A DNA stretch of 64,000 nt from Mycolicibacter heraklionensis (GCF_019645815.1 NZ_CP080997.1:1302001-1366000); one strand, 5' to 3'; positions 41,577-53,662 are shown, counted from the stretch's first letter. Program-made: numbers and translations. The notes: generated by a model from the letters alone, not told the origin.

Positions 41577-44500
41577 TCAGCTCCCGGGCTGGCCGTCGGC
41601 GCCGTTGTCACCAGCGGCGCCTTGGCTGCCGCTGGTACCAGTCGTTCCGCTGCTGCCGACGATTCCGCCCGCGACCGCCGTGCCGGCTGCGCCCGCCGCG
41701 CCGCCGGTGCCGCCTGCCCCGCCGGTCCCGCCGGTGCCGCCGGTGCCGCCGGTGCCAGCGTCGCCGTCGTCGCCCGCACCGAGGGCTTTGCCGCCCGCTC
41801 CGCCGTTGCCGCCCGCTCCGCCGGTACCGCCCGTTCCGCCGGTTCCCGCGGTACCGCCGTTGCCGCCATTGCCACTAGTGCTGCCGGAAATCTGGGCGGC
41901 GCCACCGGTTCCGCCGGCCCCGCCGTTGCCACCGACATCGCCGGTGCCGCCGGTGCCGCCGGTGCCCCCCGCGCCGCCGGCGCCACCGTTGCCGCTGATG
42001 GTGCCGCCGCTGCCGCCGGCGCCGCCGACCCCTCCGGAGCCGCCGCTCTGTCCGGCCGCGCCGGTGCCGCCGGTGCCACCGTTGCCGCCGTTACCAGCGA
42101 CGCTGAAACCGGGGTTCTCGACGCTGGTGCCGATCGCGCCGCCGGCGCCGCCGTTTCCGCCGTTGGCCCCGGCGCCGCCGTCACCGCCGTCACCGCCGGT
42201 GCCACCGAAGCCGCGGTTGGCGATCCCCGACGTGGTGCCGACGCCGCCGCCGGTCCCGCCGTTACCTCCGGCGCCGCCGTCACCGCCGTGGCCGCCTTGC
42301 CCCCCATCGCCGCCGTTGGCGGTGACGATTCCTGAGTTTCTGCCGTAGGCGACGCCGCCGTTGCCACCATTGCCACCATTGGCGAGATCGCCGCCGTTGC
42401 CGCCGTTGCCGCCGTTGCCGCCGTTGGTGCTGCCACCGTTGCCGCTGTTGATGAAGGCGCCCTGGCCGTTGCCGCCGGTGCCGCCGCCCTGGCCCACGGC
42501 GCTGCCGTTGCCGCCGTTGCCGCCGTTTGCGCCGTTGCCGCTGGAGGTGCTGCCTGATTGGCTGGTTCCGTTTGCGGCGGTGCTGGTTTGGTTGGCGGTG
42601 GGGTTGGTGCCGTTGGCGCCGAGGGCGCCGTTGCCGCCGGTGCCGCCGTTTCCGCCATTGCCGATGATTCCGGCATTGCCGCCGGCGCCGCCGGCGCCGC
42701 CATCGGTCCCAGGTGCGGTGGCATCGAGGCCGTTGCCGCCGTCGCCGCCGTTGCCGCCGGTGGCCTGCGTGCCGTCGGCGCCCCCGGTGCCTGCCGTGCC
42801 GCCGGTGCCGCCAATGCCTGCCGTGCCGCCGGTGCCACCAACGCCTGCGGTCCCGCGGTCACCACCGTTGCCGCCGCGGCCACCGTCGACGTGGGTGGTG
42901 TCGCCATCGGCGCCTATACCGCCGTTGCCGGCGTTGCCGGCGTTGCCGGCGTTGGCGCCGTTTCCGCCGTCGCCGTTGGTGCCTTGGGCACCGTGGGCCG
43001 CGATTCCGGCGTTGCCGCCGGCGCCGCCGGTGCCGCCGTTTCCACCGGCACCGCCATCACCGCCGTCGTGGCCGGCACCGTCGTCGACCCCGGTTACGCC
43101 GGCGGCACCGTTGTGGCCGTTGCCGCCGTTGCCGCCGGTGGCGCCGTTGCCGCCGTCTCCACCGTTTCCGGCGTTACCGGCCAGCGCGCCACCGTCACCG
43201 CCGTGGCCACCGGCACCACCGGCACCACCGTTACCGCCGCTGGTACCGGACTCACCGAAATCGACGCCGTCCACCCCGTTGGCTCCGCTTGCGGCGTGGC
43301 CGCCGGTACCGCCGTTGCCGCCGTTGCCGATGTTTCCGCCTGCGCCGCCTGCGCCGCCGTTGCCGCCTGTGCCGCCATTGCCGGATTGGGCTGGGTTGAG
43401 GGTGGTCAGGTAGCCGGTGCCGCCGGCGCCGCCGTTGCCGCCGTTGCCGCTGATGGTGTTGGTTGCGCCGTAGAGGCCGTCGGTGCCGTTGGTACCTGCG
43501 GTGGCGCCGGTACCGCCGTGGCCGCCGAGGCCGATCGCTCCGGCGTCACCGCCTGCGCCGCCTGCGCCGCCGTTGCCGCCCTGGGTGGTTGCGTCCGGCG
43601 GCTCCGCCGTTGCCGGCGTTTCCGCCGGTGCCACTGTTGCCGCCTGCGCCGCCTGCGCCGCCGTCTCCGTCAGCGGCTGAGGGGCGCAGTCCGAAAATTC
43701 CGGTCTTGCCGCCGGCGCCACCGTTACCGCCGGCACCACCATTGCCGCCGGCACCTCCGACGCCGCCGTTTCCGCCGTTGCCGCCGGTGGCGGTCACGGT
43801 GCTGTCGACGGTGGTGTTGTCGGGTGTGGTTCCTGCGGCCAGGCCGCCGGCGCCACCGGTTCCGCCGTCGCCGCCAGCGGTACCTACGCCGCCGGCCCCG
43901 CGGCGCCACCGATACCGCCGATACCGGCGGCACCGAACAGGCCGGAGCGGCCGCCGGCGCCACCATCACCGCCGGCGCCCCCGGCGAAGCCGGATACGCC
44001 GTTGCCGCCGTTGCCGCCGTTGCCGCCGTTGCCGCCAATGGCGGTTGCAGTGCTGTGCGCCTGCGCTGAACCGCCATCAGCGCCGTTGCCGCCGGCTGCC
44101 CCCGTTGCTCCGTTGCCGCCGGATCCGCCGGCTCCGCCGACGGCATTGGTGACACCGTCGTCGCTCAGGCTGTCCTGGCCCGAGCCGCCGTGGCCACCGG
44201 CCTGGGCGCCGGTGGCGCTGAGCGCGCCGTCGCTGCCGTTGCCACCGGCCAGGCCCGCGGCGTTGAGGGCGGGCAGTAGCCCGCCGTCAGCACCGTCGGT
44301 GGCTCGCCCGTCGAGGACTGGTGCGATGCCGTCAGCGCCGCGCCCGCCGGCGCCGCCAGCACCGCCGGTGCCGCCGGCACCGAACAAGAATCCGCTGGCA
44401 CCGCCGTCGCCGCCGGCGCCTCCGGCACTGCCGGCGCCGTCGACACCGTTGAATCCGGCCCCGCCGGCGCCTCCGATGCCGCCGTTGCCCAGCAGCCAGC

Positions 44501-45143
44501 CGCCTGCGCCGCCGTTTCCGCCGATCCCGCCGGCTACCGCGGCATCGGTGCTGTCCAGGCCGAACCCGCCTGCGCCGCCGTTGCCGATCCAACCGGCGTC
44601 GCCACCATCGGCGCCGGCTGCTCCGGCACCGCCATTGCCGAACAGGAAGCCGCCGTCACCGAGATCTCCGAAGATCCCTGAGCTGCCGAACAATGAGTCG
44701 TTGGTTCCGGTGAAGCCATCGATGCCGTTGCCGAGCAGTTCGCGGCCGAACAGGTACACGAACGGGTCATTGACGACCGAGACGATCTGCGAGACAAACG
44801 GATCGGCCAACACTGACTGGCCCACTCCGTTAACGGTCTCGACCAGCCACTGATCGAAATCGGTCAGGGAACTGCTGAAGGCCGCTCCCGCCAACGGGTC
44901 ATTCCATGCCAGATCCAGGCTGTCCCACCAAGGTGTTGAGTCCCAGCCCGACGTCGCCCACAGGGTCGGATCGAACAGATCGGACAACCAGTCCAGTTCG
45001 TCTGCTTGGGCTGGCGGTGCTACCGCCGACCCTAAGGCCAAAAACGCGCCCACGCCCGCCGCAGCGCACCCGCGCCGGGCACTCCCACGCGCACCAACCC
45101 ACCCAACGCTGGGACTACCCTTCACGACCTGCCGACGCGCCAT
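41577..45143 (-). pseudogene. PGRS-repeat exported protein without PE domain (copy 2), frameshifted
   Basis: Start ATG 45143 follows GGAGGGAG. The first part encodes a signal peptide (AQA-DE), the same unique region as copy 1 ([31 protein letters not shown]) and PGRS repeats, then stops at TAG 43884. The repeat frame continues one frame over, from about 43895 ([13 protein letters not shown]) to about 43600, then returns to the first frame until the stop at 41577. A one-base loss near a C4 run around 43895-43900 and a one-base gain near 43600 would explain this. The repaired protein would be about 1189 residues. Either both are assembly errors or the gene is truncated to about 420 residues. 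Confidence 0.75.
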
Positions 45144-45479
45144 GACACCGCTCCCTCCGAGCTGCAAAACCGCAAACCAACCTGAGAACGCCTCAAGTTG
45201 TGCTAAGGGAACCGGATGCCGAAAACCGTGTCCACCCAATGCATCACCATGAAAGAAATGTGCAGGGCTCGGATGTAGAGAAATCTGCCGAGGCGTTGCG
45301 GCGTCAAATCGACCGGTCGTTCAGATCAGCCTAGGGGAAGCTGATTATGCTGGTGGACAGCAGAATTAGATTTATACGCATCGAGATACGAATTCGTCTC
45401 TGCGCGTCATTCGGCCTATTCCCCTGCTGCGCAAGGACGTATGCTAAGGGCTCATCGATCGCGCCCGCAGTGACGCTCG
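45144..45479. other. 336-bp non-coding region between PGRS copy 2 and fadH
   Basis: AT-richer than its surroundings and without a supported gene. It should hold the promoter of PGRS copy 2 on its left side and the end of the fadH transcript on its right. An imperfect palindrome centred on ACGAATTCGT (about 45388-45397) is the only structure I see. Confidence 0.45.
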
Positions 45480-48081
<2,602 letters not shown>

Positions 48082-48110
48082 GCGGGGAAGCATAGGCAGG
48101 CGTGAGCCAC

Positions 48111-48145
48111 CTATGCAACTAGTTGCACAGCAACTGGGTGCATAG
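48111..48145. promoter_or_regulatory. 35-bp dyad, likely PadR operator
   Basis: CTATGCAACTAGTTGC (48111-48126) and GCAACTGGGTGCATAG (48130-48145) are inverted around ACA and match at 13 of 16 positions. The left arm also contains the perfect 14-bp palindrome TGCAACTAGTTGCA (48113-48126 with neighbouring base). The dyad lies between padR and the divergent aminotransferase gene, so it may control both. Confidence 0.7.
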
Positions 48146-48224
48146 TCCGTACCGTGGTGGTAGCGACGCCGCAGCGGCCTCTACTATCAGGACCGATGAA
48201 TCCGCCCCGTGTCCCCGCAGCCTC

Positions 48225-49331
48225 GTGAGTCCCGTGCGCGGCGGCAGATCGGCCGCACTGCCGACGTTTCCGTGGGACACCCTGGCCGCGGCGACGGCGT
48301 TGGCCAAGGCGCACCCCGACGGCATCGTGGACCTGTCCGTCGGCACCCCGGTCGACCCCGTCGCCCCGATCATCCGCGAGGCGCTGGCGGCAGCGTCGTC
48401 CGCGCCGGGTTATCCCGCCACCGCCGGTACTCCGGCGCTGCGCGCCTCGGCGGTGGCCGCCCTGGAACGGCGCTATGGGATCACCGGCCTGGCAGAGTCG
48501 GCGATTCTGCCCGTCATCGGCACCAAGGAACTCATCGCCTGGCTGCCGAGCCTGCTCGGCCTCGGCGAGCAGGACGTGGTCGTGGTCCCCGAACTGGCCT
48601 ATCCGACCTACGAGGTCGGCGCCCGGCTGGCTGGGGCCCGCTGGGTGCGCAGCGACGCCCCGCACCTACTCGACGGTCCGCCACCGGCCCTGGTGTACCT
48701 GAATTCGCCGAGCAACCCGACTGGGGCGATCAAGACCGCCGACGAGCTGCGCGCCGTCGTCGGCTGGGCCCGCGAGCACGACGTGCTGGTGGTCTCCGAT
48801 GAGTGCTACCTGGGTCTGGGCTGGGAGGCCGAGCCGCGGTCGGTGCTGCACCCGGCGGTGTGCGACGGCGACCACCGCGGCCTGCTGGCGGTGCACTCGC
48901 TGTCGAAGACCTCGTCGCTGGCGGGCTACCGGGCCGGTTTCGTCGCCGGGGACGCCGCGGTGGTGGCCGAACTGCTGGCGGTACGCAAACACGCCGGGAT
49001 GATGGTGCCCACCCCGATTCAGGCAGCCATGGTGGCCGCCTTCGACGACGATGAGCACGAGCGCGAACAGCGTGACCGCTACGCCCGCCGCCGCGCGACG
49101 CTACTGCCGGCGATGCAGGCGGCCGGGTTCACCGTGGAGTTGTCCCAGGGTGGGCTCTACTTGTGGGCCACCCGCGGTGAGGGGTGCCGGAACAGTGTCG
49201 AGTGGCTGGCGCAGCGCGGCATCCTGGTGGCGCCGGGCGAGTTCTACGGGCCGGCGGGCGCCCAGTACGTGCGGGTGGCGCTCACCGCCACCGACGAGCG
49301 GATCGCGGCGGCGGCCGCCCGGCTGGGTTAG
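48225..49331 (+). CDS. PLP-dependent aminotransferase (Rv1178-type, class I/II)
   Basis: A 368-residue fold-type I aminotransferase. VDLSVGTPVDP near the N-terminus, VYLNSPSNPTGAI for the cofactor-stacking segment, and VHSLSKTSSLAGYRAGF with the PLP Lys (about 222) are the key motifs. The group resembles succinyldiaminopimelate aminotransferase DapC, so a lysine-pathway role with dapD/dapE is possible. GTG 48225 agrees with the orthologue's start. In M. tuberculosis a ferredoxin gene, fdxC, sits just upstream; here it is missing. Its stop overlaps the next gene in TTAG. Confidence 0.88.
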   Translation: MSPVRGGRSAALPTFPWDTLAAATALAKAHPDGIVDLSVGTPVDPVAPIIREALAAASSAPGYPATAGTPALRASAVAALERRYGITGLAESAILPVIGTKELIAWLPSLLGLGEQDVVVVPELAYPTYEVGARLAGARWVRSDAPHLLDGPPPALVYLNSPSNPTGAIKTADELRAVVGWAREHDVLVVSDECYLGLGWEAEPRSVLHPAVCDGDHRGLLAVHSLSKTSSLAGYRAGFVAGDAAVVAELLAVRKHAGMMVPTPIQAAMVAAFDDDEHEREQRDRYARRRATLLPAMQAAGFTVELSQGGLYLWATRGEGCRNSVEWLAQRGILVAPGEFYGPAGAQYVRVALTATDERIAAAAARLG

Positions 49332-50026
49332 CCGCCCGGCGCGCCGCATTCGCCGGTGAGAATCCGCTCGATCGCGTCGTGCTCCGCCTGGGTCACCCAT
49401 AGGCCGTAGCCGGACTTCACCGCGACGATCCGGGAGACGTAGGCGCAGCGGTAGGACTTGTTGGGCGGCAGCCAGGTGGCCGCGTCGCCATCGCCCTTCT
49501 GCTCGTTGATCGGCCCGCTGGTGGCCTGCAGGTTCAGCGGATCGTTGGCGAAGTTGCGGCGGGTGAGCTCATTCCACTGCTGGGCGCCCTTCTGCCAGGC
49601 ATCCGACAACGCCACGACATGGTCGATCTGTACCGCGGGGGAGGTGCCCCGACCGCGCTGGAACGGGATCGCAGTACCGGTGTAGGGATCATTCAAGACG
49701 CCGGATGCCACCACGCAATCGGTTGTGCCCGGCTTGATCTCGATATCGACGAGGTCGCGGCGCAGGATGTCGTTGCGGGTGTCGCAGCCGTTGTGCCCGC
49801 CGGGCACCGTGACGTCGTCGCTCCATGCCTGGCCGAACAGGGCGCGGCTATAGCCGGTCTTGGGCGCGCGGCCTTTGATCGGCAGCGCGTTGAGCAGGCC
49901 CAGTTCGGCGGTTCCGTCGGCGGAGCCCACCGGAGCCGGGTCCGCGGTGGCAGCCGGCGCGACGATCAGCAGGGCCGCGGCGAGCACTACAAAACGCCCC
50001 GGCCACCTGCGTCGCTGGTCGACCAC
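49328..50026 (-). CDS. Secreted HNH-type nuclease (DUF1524 family)
   Basis: A 232-residue protein with a signal peptide (VVLAAALLIVAPAATA-DP). IDHVVALSDAWQKGAQQW, NDPLNLQATSGPINEQKGD and ATWLPP form the His-Asn-His core of DUF1524 nucleases, with two cysteine pairs in the mature protein. It should degrade nucleic acid outside the cell. GGGGAGG precedes GTG 50026. Its end shares TTAG with the aminotransferase gene. Confidence 0.85.
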   Translation of the reverse strand: MVDQRRRWPGRFVVLAAALLIVAPAATADPAPVGSADGTAELGLLNALPIKGRAPKTGYSRALFGQAWSDDVTVPGGHNGCDTRNDILRRDLVDIEIKPGTTDCVVASGVLNDPYTGTAIPFQRGRGTSPAVQIDHVVALSDAWQKGAQQWNELTRRNFANDPLNLQATSGPINEQKGDGDAATWLPPNKSYRCAYVSRIVAVKSGYGLWVTQAEHDAIERILTGECGAPGG

Positions 50027-50177
50027 GCCACCTCCCCGTCTCTCCGGAACTGGCGCGGACGCTATCAGCACGCTCCGACATGACCGGCTTGGCTGCCGCG
50101 ACTGGGGCGGTCCGATGCCCGAGCCGATCCGAGGTCAGGTAGTGAGTGCCAGCGCATCCCAAAGGTATTTTCGAGGA

Positions 50178-50477
50178 TCAGGCGGCATAGATCAGTTCGC
50201 GCGTCTGCATGACGTCGTGCCTGAAGTAGGGGTTCGCCAGGCCTGACGGTGTCACCACGTCAACTGGCCGTCCGATGATTTCTTCAAGTCCCTCTTTGAG
50301 CGCGAAGAACTTGTCGAAATCCGGTCCCTCTCCGAACTCCACGAGGACGTCGACATCACTCGTGTTGACGTCAAAGGAGTCACTGACAGCGGAACCGAAC
50401 ACGTCCAGGCGGCGCACCGACAGGTCGCGGCACAAGGCTTGAATCTGCTGTCGCTTCGACTCGACCAGTTCGTGCAT
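50178..50477 (-). CDS. MNT-family nucleotidyltransferase (antitoxin-like, orphan)
   Basis: A 99-residue minimal nucleotidyltransferase. FGSAVSDSF and TSDVDVLVEF contain the GS and DxD-type catalytic motifs. Such proteins are usually paired with a HEPN toxin, which they modify (AMPylate). GGAGG lies about 8 bp before ATG 50477. No HEPN (DUF86) ORF is next to it: only about 150 bp separates it from the nuclease gene and about 220 bp from psuG. It is therefore an orphan or a remnant. Confidence 0.8.
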   Translation of the reverse strand: MHELVESKRQQIQALCRDLSVRRLDVFGSAVSDSFDVNTSDVDVLVEFGEGPDFDKFFALKEGLEEIIGRPVDVVTPSGLANPYFRHDVMQTRELIYAA

Positions 50478-50700
50478 CACTGTCACCTCCACCTGCGTAT
50501 TCTGCCCTACCGGTAGCGCCAATGAGATCAATGCGATGGTGCGGGTAAGTCGGCGAGTTAGCTTTTTCGAACTCGAACCGCCCGTTGGTCGGCAACCCGG
50601 TTGTCGTGCGTCAGATTCGTACGCAGGCCCTCCGGCAGGAGCTTGAAATCGAATGGGCTGGTGCTGTTGAACGCGAGTCCGGCCGCAATAGGCTGAATAG

Positions 50701-51603
50701 ATGCGCATCCATCCCGAGGTCGCCGATGCGTTGGCCACCGGCCGGGCCGTGGTGGCGCTGGAGAGCACCATCATCAGCCACGGTCTGCCGCGTCCGGACA
50801 ATCTGCGCATCGCCCGCGCCATCGAGAACGCGGTGCGCGCCGGCGGAGCGGTCCCCGCCACCATCGCGATCATCGACGGCCAGCCGCACATCGGCCTCGA
50901 CGACGAAGCGCTGCACCGCATTGCCACCGGTGGCACGGCGATCAAAGTCAGTGTCCGCGAGATCGCGATGCTGGCCGCGGTGGGCGGCGACGGTGCGACC
51001 ACGGTCGCGTCGACTGCGCATCTGGCGGCGGCCGCCGGGATCACGGTGTTCGCGACCGGTGGGCTGGGCGGCGTGCACCGCGGCGCGCGGGACAGTTACG
51101 ACGAGTCCGCGGACCTGACCACGTTGTCGCGTACCCCGGTGCTGGTGGTGTGTTCGGGCGTCAAGTCGATTCTGGACATCGGCGCGACGTTGGAGCGGTT
51201 GGAGACGCTGTCGGTGGGGGTGATCGGCTACCGCACCGACCGCTTCCCGGCCTTCTATCTCACCGACTCCGGCCACCCGCTCGACTGGTGGGTCCAGACC
51301 CCGAAGCAGGCCGCCGCGGTGCTGCGGGCCCGCGCCCGGCTGGGCACCGACGGCTACGGCCTGGTGCTGGCCAACCCGATCCCCGCCGACGCCGAGCTGG
51401 ACCGCGAGCTGCATGACCGAGTGCTGGCCGACGGGCTGGCCGCCGCCGAGGCCGCGGACGTACACGGCAAGGACGTCACCCCGTTCTTGCTCGACTACTT
51501 CCACCGCGAGACGCACGGCGCCTCGGTGGCCGCCAACGTCGCACTGGTGCTGGCCAATGCGCGGCTGGCCGCCGAGATCGCCGTGGCCTACGCGGGCGGC
51601 TGA
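50701..51603 (+). CDS. psuG: Pseudouridine-5'-phosphate glycosidase
   Basis: A 300-residue PsuG/IndA protein. ALESTIISHGLPRPDN at the start, STAHLAAAAGITVFATGGLGGVHRGA and ANPIPADAELD are family signatures, including residues binding Mn2+ and the phosphate. It splits pseudouridine phosphate to uracil and ribose phosphate. No pseudouridine kinase gene is adjacent. It is followed by pruA after 36 bp. Confidence 0.93.
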   Translation: MRIHPEVADALATGRAVVALESTIISHGLPRPDNLRIARAIENAVRAGGAVPATIAIIDGQPHIGLDDEALHRIATGGTAIKVSVREIAMLAAVGGDGATTVASTAHLAAAAGITVFATGGLGGVHRGARDSYDESADLTTLSRTPVLVVCSGVKSILDIGATLERLETLSVGVIGYRTDRFPAFYLTDSGHPLDWWVQTPKQAAAVLRARARLGTDGYGLVLANPIPADAELDRELHDRVLADGLAAAEAADVHGKDVTPFLLDYFHRETHGASVAANVALVLANARLAAEIAVAYAGG

Positions 51604-51639
51604 ACGGGCGCGAAAGCCGATCCGGGCGCATTCTGGATT

Positions 51640-53271
51640 ATGGACGCCATCACCGAAGTGCCGGTTCCGGTCAACGAGCCGGTGCACGACTACGCCCCGG
51701 ATTCTGCCGAGCTTGCCCGGCTGCGCACCGCCCTGACCGCGCTCGCCGACCAACCGCGCGACCTGCCGCACGTCATCGCGGGCCGGCATCGGATGGGCGA
51801 CGGCGCGCGTATCGACGTCGTCGCGCCGCACCGGCACACCGCCGTGCTGGGCACGCTGACCAACGCCACCCACGCTGAGGCCACCGCCGCGGTCGAAGCC
51901 GCCGCCGCGGCCAAGAACGACTGGGCGGCAACCCCGTTCGACGAGCGCGCGGCGATCTTCCTGCGCGCCGCCGACCTGCTGGCCGGACCGTGGCGGGAGA
52001 CCATCGCCGCCGCGGGCATGCTCGGCCAGTCCAAGACCGCCTATCAGGCCGAGATCGACGCGCCCTGCGAGCTCATCGACTTCTGGCGGTTCAACGTCGC
52101 TTTCGCCCGTCAGATCCTGGCGCAGCAACCGCTCAGCAGCCCGGGAGTGTGGAACCGCAGCGACTATCGGCCACTGGACGGGTTCGTCTACGCCATCACC
52201 CCGTTCAACTTCTCCTCGATCGCCGGCAATCTGCCGACGGCGCCGGCGCTGCTGGGCAACACGGTGATCTGGAAGCCGTCCGTCACCCAGACCCTGGCCG
52301 CCTACCTGACCATGCAGCTGCTGGAGGAGGCCGGGCTGCCGCCGGGGGTGATCAACCTGCTCACCGGTGACGGGTACGCGGTTTCGGAGGTGGCGCTGGC
52401 GGATTCGCGGCTGGCCGGAATCCACTTCACCGGCTCGACCGACACGTTCCGCGCGCTGTGGCGTCAGGTGGGCGCCAACATCGACCGGTACGGCAGCTAT
52501 CCCCGGCTGGTGGGGGAGACCGGCGGCAAGGACTTCGTGGTGGCGCACGTGTCGGCGCGGCCGGATGTGTTGCGTACCGCGCTGATTCGCGGCGCCTTCG
52601 ACTACCAGGGGCAGAAGTGCTCGGCCGCCTCGCGGGCCTATATCCCGTCTTCGCTGTGGCGGCAGTTCGGCGACGACCTGCTGGCCGCCACGGCGGAGCT
52701 GCGCTACGGCGACGTCACCGACCTGACGAACTTCGGCGGTGCGCTCATCGACAGGCGGGCGTTCGCCAAGAACGTGCGCGCCATCGAGCGCGCCAAGTCC
52801 GCCCCGGGTGTCGAGATTGCCGTCGGCGGTGACTACGACGACAGCTTGGGCTATTTCGTGCGGCCCACGGTGCTGCTCTCCGACGATCCGACCGACGAGA
52901 TGTTCAGCTGCGAATACTTCGGCCCGCTGCTGTCGGTACACGTCTACCCCGACGAGCAATACGAGCAGATCCTCGACCTCGTCGACACCGGATCGCGCTA
53001 CGCGCTGACCGGGGCGGTCATCGCCGAGGACCGGCGCGCGGTCCGCACGGCGCTGCAACGGCTGCGGTTCGCCGCCGGCAACTTCTACATCAACGACAAG
53101 CCGACCGGGGCGGTGGTGGGCCAGCAGCCGTTCGGCGGGTCGCGCAACTCGGGCACCAACGACAAGGCGGGCTCGCCGCTGAACCTGCTGCGCTGGACGT
53201 CGGCGCGAACCATCAAAGAGACCTTCGTCCCACCCACCGATCATCGCTACCCGCACATGGCCGCGCCGTGA
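51640..53271 (+). CDS. pruA: 1-pyrroline-5-carboxylate dehydrogenase
   Basis: A 543-residue aldehyde dehydrogenase of the PruA branch. VGETGGKDF has the catalytic-site Glu, YQGQKCSAASRAY the nucleophile Cys, and QPFGGSRNSGTNDKAG the C-terminal conserved loop. It oxidises pyrroline-5-carboxylate to glutamate in proline breakdown. In M. tuberculosis the proline dehydrogenase gene (pruB) follows directly; here the next gene is AhpD-like instead. Confidence 0.94.
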   Translation: MDAITEVPVPVNEPVHDYAPDSAELARLRTALTALADQPRDLPHVIAGRHRMGDGARIDVVAPHRHTAVLGTLTNATHAEATAAVEAAAAAKNDWAATPFDERAAIFLRAADLLAGPWRETIAAAGMLGQSKTAYQAEIDAPCELIDFWRFNVAFARQILAQQPLSSPGVWNRSDYRPLDGFVYAITPFNFSSIAGNLPTAPALLGNTVIWKPSVTQTLAAYLTMQLLEEAGLPPGVINLLTGDGYAVSEVALADSRLAGIHFTGSTDTFRALWRQVGANIDRYGSYPRLVGETGGKDFVVAHVSARPDVLRTALIRGAFDYQGQKCSAASRAYIPSSLWRQFGDDLLAATAELRYGDVTDLTNFGGALIDRRAFAKNVRAIERAKSAPGVEIAVGGDYDDSLGYFVRPTVLLSDDPTDEMFSCEYFGPLLSVHVYPDEQYEQILDLVDTGSRYALTGAVIAEDRRAVRTALQRLRFAAGNFYINDKPTGAVVGQQPFGGSRNSGTNDKAGSPLNLLRWTSARTIKETFVPPTDHRYPHMAAP

Positions 53272-53276
53272 GCCTG

Positions 53277-53292
53277 ATACCCTGGGGGGTAT
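53277..53292. promoter_or_regulatory. Palindrome over the AhpD-like start codon
   Basis: ATACCC (53277-53282) and GGGTAT (53287-53292) are exact inverted arms around TGGG. The last bases overlap the ATG at 53291, and the G-run serves as the ribosome-binding site. The shape (ATACC..G-rich..GGTAT) resembles CsoR/CstR-family operators. No such regulator gene is nearby in the window. Confidence 0.45.
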
Positions 53293-53638
53293 GAGTAACT
53301 ACCAGGAAGTCCTCAACGAGCTGAACCCGCAGCACCGCGACCTTCGGCAGCAGATCCCCGGCGTGTACCAGGGATTCGGCGAAATGAGCAAGGCTACGTT
53401 CGAATCCGGGGCACTGGAGCGCAAGGTCAAAGAGTTGATGGCCATGGCGATGGGGGTGGTTCAGGGCTGCGACGGATGCATCGCCTCCCACGCACGTGCG
53501 GCGGCCCGTGCCGGGGCCACCAAGCAAGAGGCCGCCGAGGCCATCGGCGTCAGCATTCTCATGCACGGCGGTCCGGCCACCATTTACGGGGCCCGTGCCT
53601 ACACGGCGTTCTGCGAATTCGCCGACGCCATGGATTGA
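53291..53638 (+). CDS. AhpD-like / carboxymuconolactone decarboxylase-family protein
   Basis: A 115-residue all-helical protein. CDGCIASHARAAARAGATKQE carries the Cys-x2-Cys...His of AhpD-type peroxidase or disulfide-reducing proteins. Such proteins use the dithiol to reduce peroxides or a partner. It starts 19 bp after pruA, with a palindrome across its start, and is convergent with the regulator at 53663. Confidence 0.87.
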   Translation: MSNYQEVLNELNPQHRDLRQQIPGVYQGFGEMSKATFESGALERKVKELMAMAMGVVQGCDGCIASHARAAARAGATKQEAAEAIGVSILMHGGPATIYGARAYTAFCEFADAMD

Positions 53639-53662
53639 CGATTCCGTGTCGCGCCGGGCGGG

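Noticed and set aside
39847..43413. Long plus-strand Pro/Ala-rich frames across the PGRS genes
   Set aside because: They are complements of GGxGGx repeats; signal peptides, starts and ribosome-binding sites exist only on the minus strand.
38700..43900. Short regular repeats that might be a CRISPR array
   Set aside because: Repeats are in-frame Gly-Gly codon patterns without unique spacers of constant length.
48082..48224. Search for an fdxC remnant
   Set aside because: No Cys-x2-Cys-x2-Cys-type frame found; the short upstream frame of the aminotransferase is not ferredoxin-like.
50027..50700. Search for a HEPN toxin partner on either side of the MNT gene
   Set aside because: No frame with the RxxxxH motif or DUF86 features is visible in the two gaps.
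50611..53256. 881-codon open frame antisense to psuG and pruA
   Set aside because: Same GC artefact; the amino acid mix is the mirror of the coding strand and no family is matched.
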